From Enterococcus dispar ATCC 51266 (lineage in GTDB: Bacteria > Bacillota > Bacilli > Lactobacillales > Enterococcaceae): 64,000 nt of DNA. Of this stretch, positions 16,262 through 25,017 are shown one piece after another; position 1 is the first letter of the stretch, and every line of letters begins with the position of its first letter. Below the pieces are notes generated by a model, which saw only the letters and a program-made list of their open reading frames with translations, was not told where the DNA came from and searched no databases. The stretch lies in NCBI RefSeq assembly GCF_000406945.1, contig NZ_KE136354.1, forward strand, positions 2,359,245 through 2,423,244. The letters are read 5' to 3'. Made by a program: the position numbers and the translations under genes.

Positions 16262-16317
16262 AAAAAAGAAAAACATGATAGTGGCGTTAAATCAACGTTT
16301 CTCGTGTTTTTCTTTTT
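16262..16317 (+). terminator. Terminator-like hairpin
   Basis: AAAAAAGAAAAACATGA pairs with TCGTGTTTTTCTTTTT (one G-T), and an inner AACG/CGTT stem closes the loop. A T-rich 3' arm and tail make it terminator-like in both directions. It separates the Tn3 fragment from the minus-strand AraC gene. Confidence 0.5.
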
Positions 16318-16464
16318 GTGCTACCGCACTATTCGTTTCTGTGTTCCATGTACCCTAATATCTTGTAGCTGTTTTTTTGTCTGTATAATAAAAAGCTCCT
16401 TTAATAGATTATGGTGAACAACTTGTCCGTATTTCTAGTATAGAAGCCAAATATGTCTATTCAG

Positions 16465-16482
16465 AAACCTTTGCAACAGAAC
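16465..16482. repeat. IS6-type inverted-repeat-like end (left)
   Basis: AAACCTTTGCAACAGAAC is the reverse of the IS1216/IS257-type end GGTTCTGTTGCAAAGTTT with one extra C. A facing partner occurs at 23,029-23,046. No IS6 transposase remains nearby, so these would be solo ends, and coincidence cannot be excluded; the bases are also part of a short open frame. Confidence 0.25.
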
Positions 16483-16503
16483 GCCTTAGACCATCTTAGA
16501 AAC

Positions 16504-17331
16504 CTATTCTACTTCACAGGAAATAGACCTATTTTGGATACTATATTGTTTAGGGGAGATATGATAATACTTTTTAAATGCACGATAAAATGTTCGTTCC
16601 GAGGAAAATCCCACTTTCATGGCAATCTCTGAAATAGTTAAATTATCAGCTAGTAACAGAGTAGCATGACTGCACCGAAGTTGACTGATATATTCATTTA
16701 TTGAACACCCAAAATTTTTATTGAAAATTCGAGAAAATTGACTAGGGCTATAACCAAATATTTTAGATAGTTGTTGAAGAGTGTATGGATTCATATAATT
16801 TCTCTGAAAATACGAGATAATTTGATATGTCAATTTTATATTTTTAGATTGAGTAATTTCCTCTATTGGAAGATTCTTTAACAATAGTCCTAAAAAAGCA
16901 TACGCATAACCATGCATAATTATTTGTGTCTGATTAGATTGAGATTCATCATATTTTTTATATTGCTTACTCATTGCTATAAAAAGAGGCTTAATATCTT
17001 TTAATAGTTTTTCTTTTTGAATGATTATGCTTTTAAATTTTTTGTTAACAAAATACTTCTTGATAGAAGATATTTTTTCAATGGGGATAACTAAGAAATA
17101 GGCTCGTGAGAATTCAGGAGTTGAAAAATTATGAATACTGAAGCTAGGAATGCATATTAAAGTATCAGAAGAAATACTATATTTTTTACCATCGATAGCA
17201 ATATCTAAAATCCCGGCGGTTACATATACAAATTCTAGCGTTTGATGATAGTGGGCAAAATAGGCATCATTTTTCTTTTCCCAACAAAGAATATTAGATT
17301 GATCTCTAGAATTTTCGTAGACTGCTTTCAT
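16504..17331 (-). CDS. AraC-family regulator of the glycoside cluster
   Basis: 275 residues from the ATG at 17,331, with GGAGG upstream; the frame to 17,427 has no ribosome site. The N-terminal 150 residues form a cupin-like sugar-sensing domain (HYHQTLEFVYVTAGILDI, FSIHNFSTPEF). The C-terminal 100 residues hold two helix-turn-helix units (YTLQQLSKIFGYSPSQFSRI and LTISEIAMKVGFSSERTFYR) ending with the AraC signature FKKYYHISPKQYS. It is divergent from the GH3 gene across a duplicated control region, so it most likely activates the GH3-ABC operon in response to its glycoside. Confidence 0.82.
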   Translation of the reverse strand: MKAVYENSRDQSNILCWEKKNDAYFAHYHQTLEFVYVTAGILDIAIDGKKYSISSDTLICIPSFSIHNFSTPEFSRAYFLVIPIEKISSIKKYFVNKKFKSIIIQKEKLLKDIKPLFIAMSKQYKKYDESQSNQTQIIMHGYAYAFLGLLLKNLPIEEITQSKNIKLTYQIISYFQRNYMNPYTLQQLSKIFGYSPSQFSRIFNKNFGCSINEYISQLRCSHATLLLADNLTISEIAMKVGFSSERTFYRAFKKYYHISPKQYSIQNRSISCEVE

Positions 17332-17396
17332 AATATTAATTCCTCCAATTAGCAATAATTGACGTAAAAAGTACAATAAATGGCAACTTACACAGA

Positions 17397-17411
17397 TTAT
17401 AAGCGGATACA
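17397..17411 (+). promoter_or_regulatory. cre-like catabolite-repression site, copy 1
   Basis: TTATAAGCGGATACA fits the CcpA operator consensus WTGNAANCGNWNNCW with one mismatch (A for G at position 3). It lies between the AraC gene and the GH3 gene and is repeated at 17,575, placing the operon under probable CcpA control. Confidence 0.5.
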
Positions 17412-17574
17412 ATCTCAATGTAAACATTTTTAATTGATACTATTACAAAATTAGAGAGCGTGGATGTATTTTGGTAAATATTAAAGATAGGAACTTATTA
17501 GTTGTATCTAATCGTTGGAGGACCTTTTAGCAATAGTTGACATAAAAAGTACAATAAATGGCAACTTGCACAGA

Positions 17575-17589
17575 TTATAAGCGGATACA
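17575..17589 (+). promoter_or_regulatory. cre-like catabolite-repression site, copy 2
   Basis: Same 15 bases as at 17,397, inside the second copy of the duplicated control region, about 60 bases before the GH3 start. Confidence 0.5.
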
Positions 17590-17651
17590 ATCTCAATGTG
17601 AACATTTTTAATTGATACTATACAATATTAGAGAGAGAGTGTGGATGCATT

Positions 17652-19616
17652 TTGGTAAATGTTAAAGATAGGAACTTATTAGTTGGATCTAATCGTTGGG
17701 AGACATTTTCCATTGACGGGACGAGCGAAGGAAAGATAGTAATGTCAGACGGCCCGCATGGGTTAAGAAAGACAATTGACTCACAAAATGGAAAAGAATT
17801 GGAAACCTATCGAGCAATTTGTTTCCCAACTTTATCATGCGTTGCTAATTCATGGAATTCGGAACTTTTATCTAAATTCGGACAAGCCATGGCAGCTGAA
17901 TTTGATTTACGAGGAAGTGATGTGATTTTAGGACCCGGTGTTAATATTAAAAGATGTCCATTAAATGGTCGGAATTTTGAATATTTTAGTGAAGATCCAA
18001 TTCTGACCGCGACATTAGCTAAAAGTTTTATTCAAGGAGCACAAGGCTGTGGTGTAGGTACTGTCTTAAAACATTTTGCCTGTAATAACCAAGAATTCGA
18101 TAGACACTTTTCTAATAGTATTGTAGATGAACGAACGCTTAGGGAAATTTATCTACGAGCTTTTGAAATTATTGTAAAAGAAACACAACCCTGGATGGTC
18201 ATGTCTGCATACAACAAGGTTAATGGAGTATCTTGTTTTGAAAACAAGTTTCTATTAGATGAAATTTTACGAAAAGAATGGGGATATACTGGCGTCGTTA
18301 TTTCAGACTGGGACTCTGTAAAAAATCGGATTAAATCATTAGAAGCTACATTAGACTTAGAAATGCCTTATCGATATGAAGGACTCAAAGAAGTCCAAAA
18401 AGTTTCATCAGAAGAAAGTCTTCAAGCATCTGTAGATAGAATAAAAAATTTAATTATCAAGAAAAATTCACAAAAGTCGTTACGAAAAAAAGCTATGTTC
18501 AATCAAGCAGATAGAATTAAATTATGTCAAGAAATGGCAGAGGAATCAATTGTTCTTTTAAAAAATGATCATATCTTACCACTGGAACAAGGGCAATCCG
18601 TCCTTGTAATTGGCGAAGCTGCAGAAAACCCATTTATCCAAGGTGGAGGTAGTGCACGTGTTAATCCTATTTTTGTAGATTCAATATATCATGAAATAAA
18701 AAAACAATGTCCAAATACAGAATTCTGCCAAGGTTATGTGGTACACAATGAAGGGTTTGGCGGTGTCGAAGCTCATAATCTAGCAGATTTAACCAAGAAA
18801 TTAGAAACCGTAAACACAGGAATCATTTTTGTAGGAAATACTTATGGTACAGAATCTGAAAACTTTGACAGAGACTCGCTAAAACTAAGTAAAGTTATGG
18901 AAGAACTAATCCTTACTTGTACAAAAGTCAACAAAAATATTGTAGTTGTTCTACAATCTGGTTCAACTTTAGATATTTCAAAATGGGAGTCTGAGGTAAA
19001 AGGGATCATTCATATGGGCTATGCTGGAATAAAAGGTGGTACCGCAATAGCTAACATACTTTTGGGCAAAATTTCGCCATCAGGAAGATTAGCCGAATCT
19101 TATTATACTAATCTCAATGATGTTCCCTCGATTAATAATTTTGGCGTGGGTCCCGATGTTGAATACGCAGAAAAACTGATGGTTGGATATCGAGGATATA
19201 CAACACTTGGTAGTGATGTACTATACCCATTTGGATACGGTCTAACCTATACAGAATTTGAGTATGTTGACTATTCAATAAAAAAAAGTAACAAAAATTT
19301 AGAGATTAATGTAGTTGTAAAAAATATCGGCTCTCATGATGCGAAAGAAACTATACAAGTCTATGCTCGGCCTATCGTGTCAGATGATGAATGGCAGAGA
19401 CCAATCAGAGAATTAAAAGGTTTTTGCAAAAAAAATATTCTTAGTAAAAATAAGCAAACCTTTACGATTAATATCCCACTGGAATATTTTAAATACTTTT
19501 CATTGACGAATAATAGATGGCAACTTTCAGATATGTATGAAATAGAAATTGGTCCCAATGTAAGAACTATAAAATTCAAGGAACTAATCAAAGGAGTGTA
19601 CACAAATGAAACATAA
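17652..19616 (+). CDS. Glycoside hydrolase family 3 enzyme (beta-glucosidase type)
   Basis: 654 residues, probable TTG start at 17,652; no ideal ribosome site is visible. GH3 landmarks: SDGPHGLRK near 30, LGPGVNIKRCPLNGRNFEYF SEDP, GVGTVLKHFACNNQEFDR, and the nucleophile loop VVISDWDSV (D219). Then the second alpha/beta domain with VIGEAAENPFIQGGGSARVN and a C-terminal fibronectin-like domain (YPFGYGLTYTEFEY). No signal peptide, so the enzyme is cytoplasmic and probably splits beta-linked disaccharides or oligosaccharides brought in by the ABC importer just downstream, whose first gene overlaps its end by 11 bases. Exact linkage specificity is not readable. Confidence 0.88.
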   Translation: MVNVKDRNLLVGSNRWETFSIDGTSEGKIVMSDGPHGLRKTIDSQNGKELETYRAICFPTLSCVANSWNSELLSKFGQAMAAEFDLRGSDVILGPGVNIKRCPLNGRNFEYFSEDPILTATLAKSFIQGAQGCGVGTVLKHFACNNQEFDRHFSNSIVDERTLREIYLRAFEIIVKETQPWMVMSAYNKVNGVSCFENKFLLDEILRKEWGYTGVVISDWDSVKNRIKSLEATLDLEMPYRYEGLKEVQKVSSEESLQASVDRIKNLIIKKNSQKSLRKKAMFNQADRIKLCQEMAEESIVLLKNDHILPLEQGQSVLVIGEAAENPFIQGGGSARVNPIFVDSIYHEIKKQCPNTEFCQGYVVHNEGFGGVEAHNLADLTKKLETVNTGIIFVGNTYGTESENFDRDSLKLSKVMEELILTCTKVNKNIVVVLQSGSTLDISKWESEVKGIIHMGYAGIKGGTAIANILLGKISPSGRLAESYYTNLNDVPSINNFGVGPDVEYAEKLMVGYRGYTTLGSDVLYPFGYGLTYTEFEYVDYSIKKSNKNLEINVVVKNIGSHDAKETIQVYARPIVSDDEWQRPIRELKGFCKKNILSKNKQTFTINIPLEYFKYFSLTNNRWQLSDMYEIEIGPNVRTIKFKELIKGVYTNET

Positions 19617-20835
19617 ATTTCTAGGCTTATTAACCTTTTTTACATTACTTAGTAGTTTACTATTAACAGGATGTAATAATGAAAATAAAAATTCTGAAAA
19701 TACTAATACGTTATCAGTAAGTGTGAGTGCAGAATATATGGATTATATTAAAGACATTCAAAAGGATTTCGAAAAAAAATATAATGTTAATGTAACGGTT
19801 ATTGAAAAGGATATGGCTGATCAAATTGCTGCTTTACCATTAGATGGACCTGCGGGAAAAGGACCAGATGTTTTTATAGGTGGTGTTGAAAATTTAGGCC
19901 ATGGGGGACATTTACTAGAATTAAATAAAATTCATACAACAGAATTTAAGGAAAATCAATGGGATATTGATACGATTGACGAAAAAATTTATGGTGTTCC
20001 ATTAACAACGGAAGCTTTAGTGATGTTTTATAATAAAGATTTAGTGCAGCAAGCTCCAAAAACATTTAAAGATTTGGAAAATATTGCTAATGATAGGCGT
20101 TTCATATCTAAATATGAGGATGGAAAAACGACGGGATTCTTAGTAAATTGGAGTGATTTTTATTGTAGTGCGGGATTATTAGCTGGCTATGGCGGTTATG
20201 TCTTTGGAGATGACAACACTAATACTGATGACATAGGCATTAATAATAAAGGTTCTATTGAGGGTATTGAGTATGCAATGGATTGGTACAACAAGTGGCC
20301 ATCCGGTATGTTAGATAATAAGACAGCAGGGAATTTTCTTAATCAAGCATTTATTGACAAGAATACTGCAGTTGTGATTAATGGACCTTGGGCTGTTAAT
20401 GATTATAAGGATGCAGGTATTAATTTAGGAATCGCGCCAATCCCAAAATTAAATAACGGGAAAGAATATAAACCGTTTATTTCAGGTAAAAACTGGGTAG
20501 TTTCAGCTTATACTAAAGTTCCTGATTTAGCTAAAAGCTGGGTCGAGTATGCAACAAATGAAGAAAACGCATATAAATTATACAAAGTAAATGGTGAAGC
20601 CCCAGCTAACCAAAATGCCCTACAAAAAGTTATTGATGAGGGAGATTTGGTGGTTGATTCGATTGATCATGAACAAGAAGTTGGGGTTCCAATACCTACT
20701 ATTAGAGAAATGACAGAAGTCTATCCAATCTGTGAATCATTAATGTACGATGCAGTCAAAGAAAATAATGCAAAAAAAGCAGCTGATGGCGTGGTTAATT
20801 CACTAAAAGATATCATAAAACAAAAGTACCAGTAG
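19606..20835 (+). CDS. Sugar ABC transporter substrate-binding lipoprotein
   Basis: 409 residues. The signal peptide ends in a lipobox, LLLTGC (Cys about residue 23), followed by a polar linker (NNENKNSENTN). The mature part has the family 1 (maltose-type) solute-binding fold: LSVSVSAEYMDYIKDIQKDF at the start, a GPDVFIGGVENLGHGG hinge segment and AVVINGPWAVNDY. It is anchored outside the membrane and hands sugar to the two permeases downstream. It overlaps the GH3 gene; a hairpin in the gap to the permease gene probably lowers downstream expression relative to this gene. Confidence 0.87.
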   Translation: MKHKFLGLLTFFTLLSSLLLTGCNNENKNSENTNTLSVSVSAEYMDYIKDIQKDFEKKYNVNVTVIEKDMADQIAALPLDGPAGKGPDVFIGGVENLGHGGHLLELNKIHTTEFKENQWDIDTIDEKIYGVPLTTEALVMFYNKDLVQQAPKTFKDLENIANDRRFISKYEDGKTTGFLVNWSDFYCSAGLLAGYGGYVFGDDNTNTDDIGINNKGSIEGIEYAMDWYNKWPSGMLDNKTAGNFLNQAFIDKNTAVVINGPWAVNDYKDAGINLGIAPIPKLNNGKEYKPFISGKNWVVSAYTKVPDLAKSWVEYATNEENAYKLYKVNGEAPANQNALQKVIDEGDLVVDSIDHEQEVGVPIPTIREMTEVYPICESLMYDAVKENNAKKAADGVVNSLKDIIKQKYQ

Positions 20836-20845
20836 CTTACTTTTT

Positions 20846-20873
20846 GTGTTGGGAAAAATTTCCCAACACTTTT
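20846..20873 (+). terminator. Intra-operon hairpin (partial terminator)
   Basis: GTGTTGGGAAA AA TTTCCCAACAC, 11 pairs, then TTTTG. Placed between the binding-protein and permease genes, it fits the common arrangement in which a leaky terminator or processing stem keeps binding protein in excess. Confidence 0.65.
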
Positions 20874-20899
20874 GCTTTATAAATAGATAAGGAGAGTGT

Positions 20900-22186
20900 A
20901 TGATGACTAAAGTTTTAAAGCTTGCGGGAAGGATGTTAGTTCCGGGAATAGGTCAAATATATAATGGTCAAAAAATAAAAGGACTCTTTTTTTTAGGAAT
21001 ATTTTTGGTATTTTTAGGAGAAATATTTTTTTGGGGATCGGATTTTTTGAATAATATTATTACACTAGGAAAAGTTCCTATTAAAGATAATTCTTTATTT
21101 TATTTGGTTGAAGGTACTATTCAAATACTAATTATAGTAGTGTTTCTATTTTTTTGGATAATTTCAATGATTGATGTTCGAAATGTTAAAAAAAAGAAAG
21201 AACAGGGAGAAAAAATTAACAGAACTATCAAAGAACATTGGATTACAGTAAGTAAACAAGGCTTCCCTTATTTATTGACAATTCCAGCCTACATTTTTAT
21301 GTTGATATCAATTGTATTCCCAGTTCTAGTATCTATTTTAATTTCATTTACTAACTACGATTTTGAACATACCCCTCCTGCTCAATTATTAAATTGGGTA
21401 GGTTTAGATAATTTTTCAACTATTGTTACTAATGAGTTAATTAGAAACACCTTTTTTAAAGTATTGGAGTGGACACTGATTTGGACATTTACTGCAACAA
21501 CCTTACAAATAGTCATAGGTATTACTTTGGCTGTAATATTGAATAAGGAAGGTTTGAAATTCAAGAGAATATTCGGCGTGATTTTCTTATTACCCTGGGC
21601 TGTACCAGCCTTTATCACGATTATGAGCTTCTCAAATATTTTTAGTGATTCCGCAGGTGCTATCAATACTCAAGTTATTCCGCTTATTAATACTATTTTC
21701 CCGTTTTTCGATCTTACCTCTATTCCTTGGAAAACTGATCCTTTTTGGACAAAAGTAGCCATTGTACTAGTACAAGGCTGGATTGGCTTTCCTTACATTT
21801 ATATCATGGTTTCAGGGATACTTCAGTCTATTCCTAAGGATTTATATGAAGCTGCTACTGTAGATGGAGCTACCTCTTTCCAGCGATTCAGAAGTATTAC
21901 CTTACCATCAATATTGCTGATTGCTGCGCCAACCTTCATAACACAATATGTAGGAAACTTTAATAATTTTTCTACTATTTATTTGTTTAATAATGGTGGC
22001 CCTGGCTCAGTAGGCGTAGGTGCTGGAGAGACGGATATTTTAATTTCTTGGATTTATAAGTTAGTAACGGGGAATTCTCCACAATACTCGTTTGCCGCAG
22101 CTATAACTTTAGTTATTTCATTTTTTATTATTGCGAGTTCTTTATTGGTCTTTAAGCGCACAAAAGCATTTAAATTGGAGGATTAA
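20900..22186 (+). CDS. Sugar ABC transporter permease, MalF type
   Basis: 428 residues, ATG at 20,900 or the adjacent one at 20,903, behind AAGGAGAG. About eight membrane segments. The N-terminal extension opens with [20 protein letters not shown], a small-domain motif seen in MalF-type permeases of Firmicutes. The inner-membrane-component signature [20 protein letters not shown], the ATPase-docking loop, is at about 318-337. It pairs with the MalG-type permease five bases downstream. Confidence 0.87.
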   Translation: MMTKVLKLAGRMLVPGIGQIYNGQKIKGLFFLGIFLVFLGEIFFWGSDFLNNIITLGKVPIKDNSLFYLVEGTIQILIIVVFLFFWIISMIDVRNVKKKKEQGEKINRTIKEHWITVSKQGFPYLLTIPAYIFMLISIVFPVLVSILISFTNYDFEHTPPAQLLNWVGLDNFSTIVTNELIRNTFFKVLEWTLIWTFTATTLQIVIGITLAVILNKEGLKFKRIFGVIFLLPWAVPAFITIMSFSNIFSDSAGAINTQVIPLINTIFPFFDLTSIPWKTDPFWTKVAIVLVQGWIGFPYIYIMVSGILQSIPKDLYEAATVDGATSFQRFRSITLPSILLIAAPTFITQYVGNFNNFSTIYLFNNGGPGSVGVGAGETDILISWIYKLVTGNSPQYSFAAAITLVISFFIIASSLLVFKRTKAFKLED

Positions 22187-22191
22187 TTAAT

Positions 22192-23022
22192 ATGAAGAAA
22201 ATTCTGAAAAAAAGTAATTTTTTTACGTATTTTATTCTAATATTTGCATCAATAATCATTATTTTTCCACTGCTTATCACAATAATTTCTGCATTTACGG
22301 TAGGAAATGTTGTTGCATTTAAGTTGGAGTTCCATAATCAATGGACATTGAGTAATTTTACTCGTCTATTTTCAGAAAGCATGTACGGACAATGGTATGT
22401 TAATACTTTAATTATTGCAGTTGGTACAATGGTATTCCAAGTAATTACGGTAACTTTATCTGGATATGTATACAGTAGATATTCCTTCATTGGTAAAAAA
22501 CAAAGCTTAATTTTCTTCCTTATAGTTCAAATGATTCCAACGATGTCAGCCTTAACCGCCTTTTATGTTATGGGATTATTAGCGAATGGTCTAGATCAAT
22601 ATTGGTTTCTAACATTAATCTATATAGGTGGTGGAATACCTATGAATACTTGGTTAATGAAAGGATATTTTGATACCATACCAATCAGTTTAGATGAATC
22701 AGCTAAATTAGATGGAGCAGGTAGCTTTAGAATTTTTGCTCAAATAGTAGCCCCATTGGTCAAACCAATGATAGCTGTACAGGCTCTTTGGGCATTTATG
22801 ACACCTTTTGGAGATTATATGCTCTCCAAATTTCTGTTAAGAAGTCCTGATAGGACGACCGTTGCTGTCGGTTTGCAAACGTTTATCAATGATACGAGAA
22901 ATCAACGAGTAACTTTGTTTGCAGCTGGAGCAATACTAGTTGCTTTACCAATTGCTGCATTATTTTTTTACCTACAAAAATATTTTGTAGCAGGACTGTC
23001 TAACGGTGGTGTGAAGGGCTAA
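22192..23022 (+). CDS. Sugar ABC transporter permease, MalG type
   Basis: 276 residues, six membrane segments, with the ATPase-docking loop [20 protein letters not shown] at about 164-183. It is the last gene of the GH3 cluster. No ATPase gene follows, so the importer must borrow a shared MsmX-like ATPase; the one at 52,937 is a candidate. A short gap and then a strong terminator at 23,103 follow. Confidence 0.87.
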   Translation: MKKILKKSNFFTYFILIFASIIIIFPLLITIISAFTVGNVVAFKLEFHNQWTLSNFTRLFSESMYGQWYVNTLIIAVGTMVFQVITVTLSGYVYSRYSFIGKKQSLIFFLIVQMIPTMSALTAFYVMGLLANGLDQYWFLTLIYIGGGIPMNTWLMKGYFDTIPISLDESAKLDGAGSFRIFAQIVAPLVKPMIAVQALWAFMTPFGDYMLSKFLLRSPDRTTVAVGLQTFINDTRNQRVTLFAAGAILVALPIAALFFYLQKYFVAGLSNGGVKG

Positions 23023-23028
23023 AAGTGT

Positions 23029-23046
23029 GGTTGTGTTGCAAAGTTT
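23029..23046. repeat. IS6-type inverted-repeat-like end (right)
   Basis: GGTTGTGTTGCAAAGTTT differs at one base from the IS1216-type end GGTTCTGTTGCAAAGTTT. It faces the copy at 16,465-16,482, so the sugar cluster lies between them. No transposase is attached; treat as suggestive only. Confidence 0.3.
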
Positions 23047-23102
23047 CTCTAGTATCTAATTTACGCTACAATCCTTAATTTGACACTTAATGAAGCGAAA
23101 CG

Positions 23103-23140
23103 GGTGCCAAAACATTGTAATATCAATGTTTTGGCACCTT
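23103..23140 (+). terminator. Perfect 15-pair terminator
   Basis: GGTGCCAAAACATTG / CAATGTTTTGGCACC around a 6-base loop, with TTTATT behind. It ends the GH3-ABC operon. Confidence 0.75.
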
Positions 23141-23247
23141 TATTAATGATTTTAGTCCGTTTTGGTCGCAAAGCGAGAAAGCCGCGCACTTATAGGCGTG
23201 GACGAAGTAGCTTTAGCGTTAAAAGACTCCTTTCGATATATTGATAA

Positions 23248-23463
23248 GTGGCTATTGACCGTTTATCGTATCATTTGATACATGAACAATATATAAATTT
23301 AAAGTATAAATATGGCAATAAGAGATTCTGGTCAAGAGGCTACTATGTCAGTACCGTGGGATTGAACCAGAAAACAATCGAAAAATATATACGCGAACAG
23401 GAAGCAGATGATCAAATTAGGGATAGTATTAGCAAAAGAGAATATGTAGATCGGTTTAAATAA
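23248..23463 (+). pseudogene. C-terminal fragment of an IS200/IS605-type transposase (TnpA)
   Basis: 71 residues including AIDRLSYHLIHEQYINLKYK and FWSRGYYVSTVGLNQKTIEK..REQE. This is the C-terminal half of the Y1 transposase of IS200-type elements: the 'GNrhFWa.GYYVsTVG' block with the catalytic tyrosine region. The HUH motif and the whole N-terminal half are missing, so it is inactive. It marks the right edge of the sugar cluster. Confidence 0.7.
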
Positions 23464-23511
23464 TTTTAGAAAATTAGGAGCGAGTGATAAGCGGACTATT
23501 AGAGGCCCTGA

Positions 23512-23646
23512 CATCAGTATCATGGAATCCCTGATATTGATAATGAACAATCACTTTCTGATGTAGGAAAAGATATGCAGGATATTTTGATAAGACATCT
23601 TGATGTGATGAATGAAGTATATCCCAATCCACATTTGGAAAAATAA
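23512..23646 (+). pseudogene. 3' remnant of an unidentified gene upstream of the 358-residue gene
   Basis: An open frame without a start codon reads HGIPDIDNEQSLSDVGKDMQ, DILIRHLDVMNEVYPNPHLEK and stops 14 bases before the next gene. Composition and phase suggest the end of a gene that was co-transcribed with the downstream gene and was cut by the IS200 event. Family unknown. Confidence 0.4.
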
Positions 23647-23660
23647 AAGAGGTACTTTAT

Positions 23661-24737
23661 ATGATCGAAGAACTCGGAAAAATTCAAAATGAATATTTAT
23701 TGCTATTAAAGAATATTTTAGGAGAAATTAAAAAAGAAAGTTTGATAGATTCACTCGATTTAATCCAAATGTTCTGGATCAAAAATCGAAATATTATATT
23801 AATGGCAAGCGATCATCTGTTTAAGTATCATGATACTTTCTTTCTAACAGCGGCTACTATTTTTGATGTCAATGATTCTGATCAAAATATTTTTCTCGTG
23901 AATAGCGATTATCTGATTTTTGATGATCCTATTCCGAGTTATTTGACTTTTATTGCAACCAAAGATGTTCTAAAAGAACTTTTTAGTAATTACTTAGCAA
24001 AATTAGAGGAGGTTATTAAAGAAACAATACAAGATGAAATAGTATTGTTAGAAGAAAAAAGAGAGTTTTTCTTTGTGTTACCACTAAGATACTATAAGTC
24101 AAATATTGATACGGATTTTGATTCGATTAAAGTAACAAAAAGAGTCGTTCAAACTTTTTTTAGCGAAACAATTACAGAGGCGGTATTGGAGAAGCATCAA
24201 AATATAGAAAAAATTATTGATCATGATGCGATTTCAACAATAGTGCTTTTTGATGGTGACAATCCAAATGAATCAATTAATAATAGGGTCAATAATTATA
24301 TAGAGATAAATGAAGATATACTGCCTAAAAATTTTAGTAACATTCAGACGTTATATTTTGCACTAATTGGTGATTTTCAACAAGCCTTTAATGTTTTGGA
24401 AGCATCGTTATATTTTAATGTTATTCCTTTTTTCAGATCATTTGCTCCCTATAATAATTATTATATACTTGCACAAACTTTAGAGCACAATAATGATAAT
24501 CTTGATGAGAAAAGAAGAATTCAGAATTATGTAAATAAAAGTTTTCTGGGATATTTGTTATATCATGAGTACTACAAAAGGAATATAGATGTTAGTTTAT
24601 CTGACTTAAAACAAAAGGCAAAAAATATTGACTTGAAAAGACGAATGCGTAGCATAGAACCTAATGAAGGAGATTTGGTGAGGGTAGAACTTTATGCTGA
24701 TGAAATAAACAGAATCATTGATGAACTTATTAAGTAA
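23661..24737 (+). CDS. Unknown soluble protein, 358 residues
   Basis: ATG with AAAGAGGTA upstream. No signal peptide or membrane helices. Acidic and Phe/Tyr-rich, with a helical N-terminal region (ELGKIQNEYLLLLKNILGE), a middle part with beta-like runs (FDSIKVTKRVVQTFFSE) and a charged helical tail ending EINRIIDELIK. No family is recognised. It is AT-rich, sits between an IS200 fragment and an integrative element, and has lost an upstream partner. That context is typical of accessory or defence genes, but no function can be read from the sequence. Confidence 0.55.
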   Translation: MIEELGKIQNEYLLLLKNILGEIKKESLIDSLDLIQMFWIKNRNIILMASDHLFKYHDTFFLTAATIFDVNDSDQNIFLVNSDYLIFDDPIPSYLTFIATKDVLKELFSNYLAKLEEVIKETIQDEIVLLEEKREFFFVLPLRYYKSNIDTDFDSIKVTKRVVQTFFSETITEAVLEKHQNIEKIIDHDAISTIVLFDGDNPNESINNRVNNYIEINEDILPKNFSNIQTLYFALIGDFQQAFNVLEASLYFNVIPFFRSFAPYNNYYILAQTLEHNNDNLDEKRRIQNYVNKSFLGYLLYHEYYKRNIDVSLSDLKQKAKNIDLKRRMRSIEPNEGDLVRVELYADEINRIIDELIK

Positions 24738-24797
24738 ATGTCTTAAGGAAGGTAATTATATTTTCGATTAATTAGCTCGCATATTTTTGTTTAACAA

Positions 24798-25017
24798 ATT
24801 GACACCATTGCTTTCAAATAATTTGAAAGTCAATAGAATTTTTCGTGTTTTAATCTCTTTAAATCGGTGCTATCAAAGCATTGTGAAGCTGTTTGAAAAA
24901 ATGGTTGGGCTAACCAGGTCTTAAGAAAGCTCGTAAAGCTTCTCAATTCTCAAAACGTTAATCAATTCCTTATTGTATCAACGTTTACAAGAATTTTTTG
25001 GTTCAAGTTGGTTCAAA
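24798..25017. repeat. Element end, intact copy of the 15.35 kb repeat
   Basis: TTGACACCATTGCTTT, GAAGCTGTTTGAAAAAATG and GGGCTAACCAGGTCTTAA recur in the same order and spacing at 15,354-15,480. Here the block sits directly beyond the stop of a complete integrase. It includes the att-like TTGGTTCAAGTTGGTTCAA (24,998-25,016), a direct repeat of 32,557-32,575. Confidence 0.6.

Larger units (their letters stand above)
17351..17708. repeat. Tandem duplication of the GH3 control region and first codons
   Basis: 17,351-17,528 and 17,529-17,708 are two adjacent direct copies of about 178 bases (AGCAATAATTGACGTAAAAA versus AGCAATAGTTGACATAAAAA), alike along their whole length with scattered changes. 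Each includes GTACAATAAATGGCAACTT, a cre-like site, the putative ribosome-site region and about 19 codons of the GH3 gene (VNIKDRNLLV versus VNVKDRNLLV). Only the second copy runs into the full gene. The first therefore provides a duplicated operator and promoter and a truncated start. Confidence 0.85.

Noticed and set aside
16465-23046. IS6-type composite transposon around the sugar cluster
   Set aside because: Only two 18-base end-like sequences match and no transposase or longer IS sequence adjoins either, so I list the ends at low confidence and do not claim a transposon.
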